NCBI RefSeq assembly: GCF_001039355.2 | Contig: NW_019775536.1 | Coordinates: 195,365 to 259,364 of the forward strand | Origin: Lingula anatina | Taxonomy: Eukaryota; Brachiopoda; Lingulata; Lingulida; Lingulidae | Direction: 5' to 3' | DNA: 64,000 bases | Shown here: piece after piece, positions 58,921 through 64,000 of the stretch | Numbering within the stretch: the stretch's first letter is position 1 | Layout of the letters: each line of letters opens with the position of its first letter | The notes under the pieces: model-generated | The model's database searches: none | What the model was told of the DNA's origin: nothing | What the model saw: only the letters and a program-made list of their open reading frames with translations | Made by a program: the position numbers and the translations under genes

Positions 58921-59095
58921 GGCCCCATTCAGAATAGGGGACTAACTAGTCTGAGGGTTAAATATGGTGACCTACTACAAAGCTTGCCGTCAAATCTGCT
59001 AATAGACACTGAACAGATATCATGTGGAGAAGTATTCAATTGGGTCAGCCATATTTGACCATCAGACTAGTTAGTCCCCTATTCTGAATGGGGCC
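58921..59095. mobile_element. Palindromic MITE family B (175 bp)
   Basis: The first 34 bases (GGCCCCATTCAGAATAGGGG, then ACTAACTAGTCTGA) are repeated perfectly in inverse at the right end, and the arms continue imperfectly to about 52 bp. ATA flanks both sides. No ORF. Confidence 0.88.
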
Positions 59096-59229
59096 ATAGA
59101 CCCCAAACTCATGTAGCTGACAGGTGACACCATATGTACATTTCCACTGTTATATAACACGCACTGACTAACAGTATAGTAACTGAAAACCAACAAAAAC
59201 AACTTTTATCACTGAAAGTACAAATATTG

Positions 59230-59579
59230 TTAAAGGGATAATAACTCTTCGTTTTGGCCTAAAAATTAATTTTCCTGGAGTAAACAACAATTTTTCCATA
59301 CTTACCAATGGTTAATGAATCCATTTTTATATTCTGATTCAAAGTTAGTCCCTGTTTTTTTTCTAAACAGTTGGTTTTTTGTTAAAATCTATTAACAGAT
59401 TATAACTGAGTACAGCCATCAATGGAGATCACGTGATCTGAAGACAAGCTCAGATATCTAAATAATAGCTATAACTGCCATTTGTGTGGTAAAACAGAAT
59501 ATGTTATATTTCTATGAGTTGTTCACAATGTTTTTATTGTGAAATATAGATATCATACGAAGAGTTATTATCCCTTTAA
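59230..59579. mobile_element. TTAA-ended MITE, copy 2, with perfect 22-bp inverted repeats
   Basis: The left end TTAAAGGGATAATAACTCTT (then CG) and right end CG then AAGAGTTATTATCCCTTTAA are exact inverted repeats. TTAA at both ends suggests piggyBac-type insertion. The interior matches 49311-49662. Confidence 0.88.
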
Positions 59580-60017
59580 CTGACCCTCAAAAAAGGACAA
59601 GGTTCAAAATAATGCAACATCAATTTCAAAACCTACACCTTTGAAATCAGTTTTGTCTTCTTCAGTAAATTTTCCCACATTTCCTTATGCTTGGGAGATA
59701 TTTCACATTTGATTAAAAATATTTAACAAAGGTGCATTGCAACAAATGTCACACCCACTAGTATGCAAATGCACTGACTGACCCCAAAACTTTGCAGCTG
59801 CAAGTTGAGATAAAATCATTATGTGACCTTTTTTCCATATAATGAGGATGCCTCAGTAGTCCATGAGGAGATGCTGTTACACTTAACAGTGACTTGTATC
59901 AACCAACAATAAGCATCAGATGCAATGGTTTGGAGGTAAAAACCAAGCTAACCCCAGCACTCATGCTGGTGGTACAATTAACTACAATCCTATTTGCACC
60001 AATATCACCAGTCTCAG

Positions 60018-60245
60018 CTATATGGGTCTTGCCTCACTGTCCACAATAGTACGTTTGTCTGAGACATCTGACTCGATGTAGCTTCCCTCTGCTGCACGTG
60101 CCCTCCTGTTACGAACAATCCTCAAAATGCATAACACTAGCTGTGCTGCCAGTACAAGAAAACAAACCCATGATGCTGTCTAATAAAGTAAAAGAAAGGT
60201 AGATTAAATACATGTGGACCCACACACACACCCATGCATAGGCAC

Positions 60246-60310
<65 letters not shown>

Positions 60311-62261
60311 TGGGAGGGGAAAAAGCATACAAATTTTTAAAAATATTTAAATAACTAAATAATTCAAAAGTTATAACAGATTACATCCATGTGGTCCTCA
60401 ATTAAAAAAATCATGTCCGAAAACACAAAGTTAAAAGGGGTTGTACATCTATAAAACCATCTCTTACAATATTCAATTTAAGCTGTAAGCATGATGTTTA
60501 TACTTTTTTTTTTAAAGATTGGTAGCAATATCTTATATCAACTACTACTGAAGTACTTGTCTTACTTGTGCAGTAGTGAAAAAGTTGAAGTAAGTCCCAA
60601 AATAAACATTTTTCCCTGCAGAATTCCAACTGGCTGCCCAGTCACTTTTCTGTCCATCAACACAACTGAAACAGTGACAAATGTGTTTTTCTCAACAAAC
60701 CACACTCTTCAGATGTGCTATTAAGAATTGCATGTGATTAAATATACTGTACAGCCCAGATATCATTTAACTCATTTCTATAAAAAAAGGCAGCTTTTCA
60801 AGTACTTTTTCAATGATCTTTAAATCTAAATGACAGAACTGCACTTTTAAGCACTATTATATCATCGCAGAATAAAATCATCTACCTTTTTACATTGGCA
60901 CCACTGTCCTTTCCTTTACGAAAGGTTCCACAAAACTGATAAAAGCCCACACTAACAATGCAGGACACGATAAACGTTAGGATGGTAAGAACCGAGTTGA
61001 TCAGAGCAAAGGGCCACACCCACATCTGAGACCTGGAATATAAATATAATATAATATTAATAGATATCAGCCAGGCTGGAACATATTCAATCGTAAACAA
61101 ATTAAAGATGCAAGTTCAATATTGGATTAAAATCAATTGTCTAAAGTTAGTCTAGAAGACTTGCACTTAAATATGAACTCGGCTGATCTTTCAGGATTTT
61201 TGCATAATATATTTCAGGTATTATTAATTATATTAATTTTCAGACTTGAAGTTGATCAGTATTGTTTAAAGTTTGTAATTATGATACATAATATGTGGAA
61301 GTGAGTCATCAGATTATTTTGTATTATACATACATGAAAAAAAAAACACTTCACAAAATAAAACTGTGAACTATCTATGTGCTGAATTCAATCCTTGACT
61401 TTGCTCAGCATCTACATATCACGTACCCTATGTCTTTGTCCCTCTGGCACAAGGCATACACACCATACAGACCTACTGCAATACCATATAGTATGATAGC
61501 CACCACAAAATAAACCACCAAAAAGTGACAGACACCACCAACAGTCAGAGAAGGTGTGAACTGGGTCGAGTTCCAGACAACTTTGCCATATAATAAGCAC
61601 TCTCCTTGAAAATTTGTCTGAAATGAATGACAAAAAATTTAAAATGAGTGTATGAGAAATGAGTATCAATGGTTTAAATGTTCATTGTCATGGAGTTAAT
61701 TATAGGTGCCTGAGTAACTGCCAATGATAATTGCTGACATGAACTTGAAGTACTCAGGGGTGTCAATTACCTGTGTTTAGACAGCGTTTGTAAGTGCACA
61801 AGTAAAGGTATTTATCTGTATGACCCCTTGATTCATGTTAATAAACCTACATTAAGCTAACATGTCAAAAGGTTGAATTTGGACGCCAGAAATCATTTTG
61901 CACATGAAGTTTTCTTTTTTTTTTTTTTTTTTCACAGTTGAATCTTGTTCAGGCAGCTACCTGGATACTTTGAGAAAATGTATCGCACTGGTATCAATAT
62001 TAAAGCACACAAAATTTTCTGAATTAGCTCAAATCGGAGTAGACTAGAGATTCGAAGCATCTTAAAAAGTTTATTTTACCGACGCGAAATTTATAATAAT
62101 AACAAGTTATTTACACTTCCGTATCGAGTTAACAAAATTAATTACAGGTTACTTACCGTTGTTACACCTATAGGTACTGCAGTAATCATGCCAATCAGTG
62201 CAATGACAAAATACAGCACAGTTTGTGCAAGCAGATGATAATCAAGGGGCGGTAGCTCCAT
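60018..62261 (-). CDS. TMEM179B: TMEM179B-like four-pass membrane protein
   Basis: Minus-strand exons 62157-62261, 61427-61617, 60886-61032, 60566-60665 and 60018-60179 (TAG) splice in frame to 234 aa; human TMEM179B is about 219. Hydrophobic segments: LLAQTVLYFVIALIGMI; HFLVVYFVVAIILYGIAVGL; FALINSVLTILTFIVSCIVS; WVCFLVLAAQLVLCILRIV. TNFQGECLLYGKVVWN corresponds to the SFSGRCPLYG loop of the human protein, and TASWV to SSWV before the last segment. The C-terminus is polar with a basic cluster (RNRRARAAEG) and probably cytoplasmic. I chose the ATG at 62261 (MELPPLDYHL) because it leaves a short N-terminus; an in-frame ATG lies about 27 codons upstream. Function is unknown in the family. Confidence 0.85.
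60249..60309. repeat. (AT)n microsatellite downstream of exon 4 of the TMEM179B-like gene
   Basis: A run of about 30 AT units in the last intron. Confidence 0.95.
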
Positions 62262-63380
62262 TTTGCACTTCTTGAGTTCAGCGATAATGAAAGAGTGGTA
62301 TTGTCTCCATGTAAACATCAAAATAGTAGGAGAATTCTCCATTTAAGACGACATCGCTTTAGGAAAAACGTCAGGACAGGTCAGGAAATGGCAGAAATGG
62401 CATCTCAGGCCACGCAAATAAATAAATTTAAAAAAAAATTAAAAAAAAGGAAAGTTAGTTTAACTCCTTTTCTATTAGATGGCGCAGTGGCCTCAGATTC
62501 CAGGTATAATGTTTTTACACTTTTAATTGTCTTTCAAGTATTTTCCTTTTCCTCTGAGGTCTGACTAATGGTTTCTTACATGTACATGTAGGATCACATG
62601 ATCAAAATCACTCTCACTTCGCGTCCTTTGTTCTCCTCTGGAGTGAAACGCAATATGTCCATCCCGCTTCTTATACAGACGATGATAATAAAGATAAAGT
62701 GATAATACATTTTTTGCTATAGGCCCTAAACATAGATAACGAAAGGATAATTAACTTGGTGTGATTTAATGTTTTAGTTACTTTTTACATTTGCTTAAAC
62801 ATTTTAACTATTTCTTATATTTGCTTGAAACAAGATGGCATACAGGGCTCCATAGTCCCCCTTTTCACTGTTCAGAACTAGCATGGTTTAAAAAACTTTC
62901 GCGCGCGCGTGTGTGTGTGTGGGGGGGGGGNTTAGTTGGATATTGAAAAAAAAACGTCACGTTTTGATAATCTACATCTCCTACAATTAGCGAAATGGTC
63001 TTTTATTTAAAAAAAATTAACAAAAAGCATACAACCATATAATGAAGAGGACATTGTACATTTTATCAGAAGACTGAGTCTCTAATAACCAAAATAAAAA
63101 AGTACATACTTTTCGCTGAAGATGGAGTTAAACAATCTGCCTCAACGGGTTCAGGGGTTGGGGTGAGAAGTAAAAAAAGTCGAAAGCCAAAATGATGAAA
63201 TAACCTTAACATGATATTACACACAGCTTATACGAAGCATATTTGTTCTGACTGGCTTGGAGTTTTCATTTTTACCACATGGAATTTAATGTAAGCGATA
63301 TTTAGACTATCTGTTCAATACCTGCTAGAGATACCTGTACGCAGCAAGAACACAAGGCGGGGACATCTTGGGATATGGTG
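62262..63380. other. Upstream flank of the TMEM179B-like gene, with a gap
   Basis: Contains the presumed promoter, a (CG)n(TG)n(G)n run at 62901-62930 ending in an n at 62931, and otherwise no gene signal. Confidence 0.5.
62931..62931. other. Assembly gap character (n) after a GC/GT/G run
   Basis: The run before it is a likely sequencing stop, which explains the gap. Confidence 0.85.
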
Positions 63381-63390
63381 GCCAGGCCAT

Positions 63391-63442
63391 GGATAGACGG
63401 CAGAGAGTTACAGGTGGTGCCCCCACCTCTCTGAAAATGGAG
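63391..63442 (+). CDS. Possible first coding exon of a downstream gene
   Basis: An ATG at about 63389-63391 opens MDRRQRVTGGAPTSLKME and ends in a strong donor (ATGGAG|GTAAGT). The upstream sequence is GC-richer than its surroundings, as a 5' UTR might be. There is no second exon in the window, so the product is unknown. Confidence 0.35.
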
Positions 63443-64000
63443 GTAAGTCAATTAAGTATTGGACTTAAAGAATTAACAGTTGATGAAACATGTACCGTTA
63501 ATCACTTTTCGATTTCAATGGTGTGATGTGTGTAAAATAGGTGGTTTTGCTACTTAAAGATGAAGCCTATTTTGTGATGTCAATCAAGTAACGGGGGATT
63601 GTGAAAAATGGGTAATTGAAGGTCTGATCATTCCCCTACTTCTCAGTCCTAATTAAATATAAGATCCTTTCTGTAATTGCCTTCGAATGGGTCGGCCCAA
63701 GAATTGTTAACGTTGTAGGCAAACGTATTTTTATATGGCAGAAGTAGAAAAAAAAATATAATACCTCAACAGCACACATTCAATTATTTTAATAAATTTG
63801 TTAAAACAAATGCTACATAAATGTCGATAAATGCAAAAAATACTATGCGCTTCTCTTGAAACTTTGGGCACAAATCCATTTTTAGGGGGAGGGGGGGTCG
63901 GAGTCCGAGCGTATTCTTTGGCGCCAAGTCAGTGTAGGCCAAAATGAGGGCTCGAAATACCTATTGGCGTTACTTGCCCGCCGCAAGTACGTAAGGTGTA

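Larger units (their letters stand above)
57749..60017. other. Intergenic region between ATXN3 and TMEM179B-like gene
   Basis: No supported gene. It contains the two elements listed at 58921-59095 and 59230-59579, and otherwise AT-rich sequence including the TMEM179B-like 3' UTR. Confidence 0.5.

Noticed and set aside
60491-60724. Plus-strand ORF with Asn/Thr motifs near 60.6 kb
   Set aside because: Antisense to TMEM179B-like exon 4, which fits phase and family.
1-64000. tRNA, rRNA, CRISPR arrays, operons
   Set aside because: None recognised; the window is eukaryotic nuclear DNA.

Overview
This window is nuclear DNA from a marine-type invertebrate animal. The genes are rich in introns with GT-AG (and a few GC-AG) boundaries, the exons read as conserved animal proteins, and the AT-rich introns carry microsatellites, minisatellites, palindromic MITEs, a DIRS-order retroelement and a non-LTR fragment. 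Lophotrochozoans and invertebrate deuterostomes both fit; I cannot resolve the phylum. Five single 'n' characters (8085, 18206, 39546, 44821, 62931) look like collapsed assembly gaps, and several oddities sit beside them.

Layout. 1-2.9 kb: mostly non-coding, with a possible terminal exon near 71-202. 2.9-17.9 kb (+): PAN2, catalytic subunit of the PAN2-PAN3 deadenylase, 26 exons seen; exons 7-10 occur twice around the gap at 8085 and the last exon is lost at the gap at 18206. 18.7-20.8 kb (-): first three coding exons of PIK3C3 (VPS34). 21.1-25.4 kb (+): an FBXO22-like F-box/FIST protein, head-to-head with PIK3C3. 27.2-29.5 kb (-): an unrecognised gene with a one-base frameshift. 31.5-35.3 kb (-): three 3' coding exons of Treslin/TICRR. 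35.5-38.7 kb (-): a truncated DIRS-order retrotransposon. 38.9-40.2 kb: a 146-bp tandem array carrying nuclear-receptor-type DR1 motifs. 41.0-45.3 kb (+): an asteroid (ASTE1)-like gene lacking its 5' end and carrying an in-frame stop. 46.6-50.0 kb (-): B3GAT3-like glucuronosyltransferase I, complete. 50.5-56.3 kb (+): ataxin-3, complete, without polyglutamine, head-to-head with B3GAT3. 60.0-62.3 kb (-): TMEM179B-like membrane protein, complete. 63.4 kb (+): a possible first exon of another gene.

The genes do not form one pathway: they cover mRNA decay, endosomal lipid kinase activity, ubiquitin biology (FBXO22, ATXN3), replication initiation (TICRR) and glycosaminoglycan synthesis. Two pairs share short divergent promoters (PIK3C3/FBXO22, B3GAT3/ATXN3).

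The most notable observations are (1) a single CCCH zinc finger of the Nab2/ZC3H14 poly(A)-binding type (CX5CX4CX3H) inside PAN2, a protein that in vertebrates has none at this place; (2) repeated tandem duplication of exon-intron junctions in PAN2 (five 3' splice sites and one 5' splice site, the latter about ten times); (3) the DR1 array; and (4) several small palindromic MITE families with definable ends.
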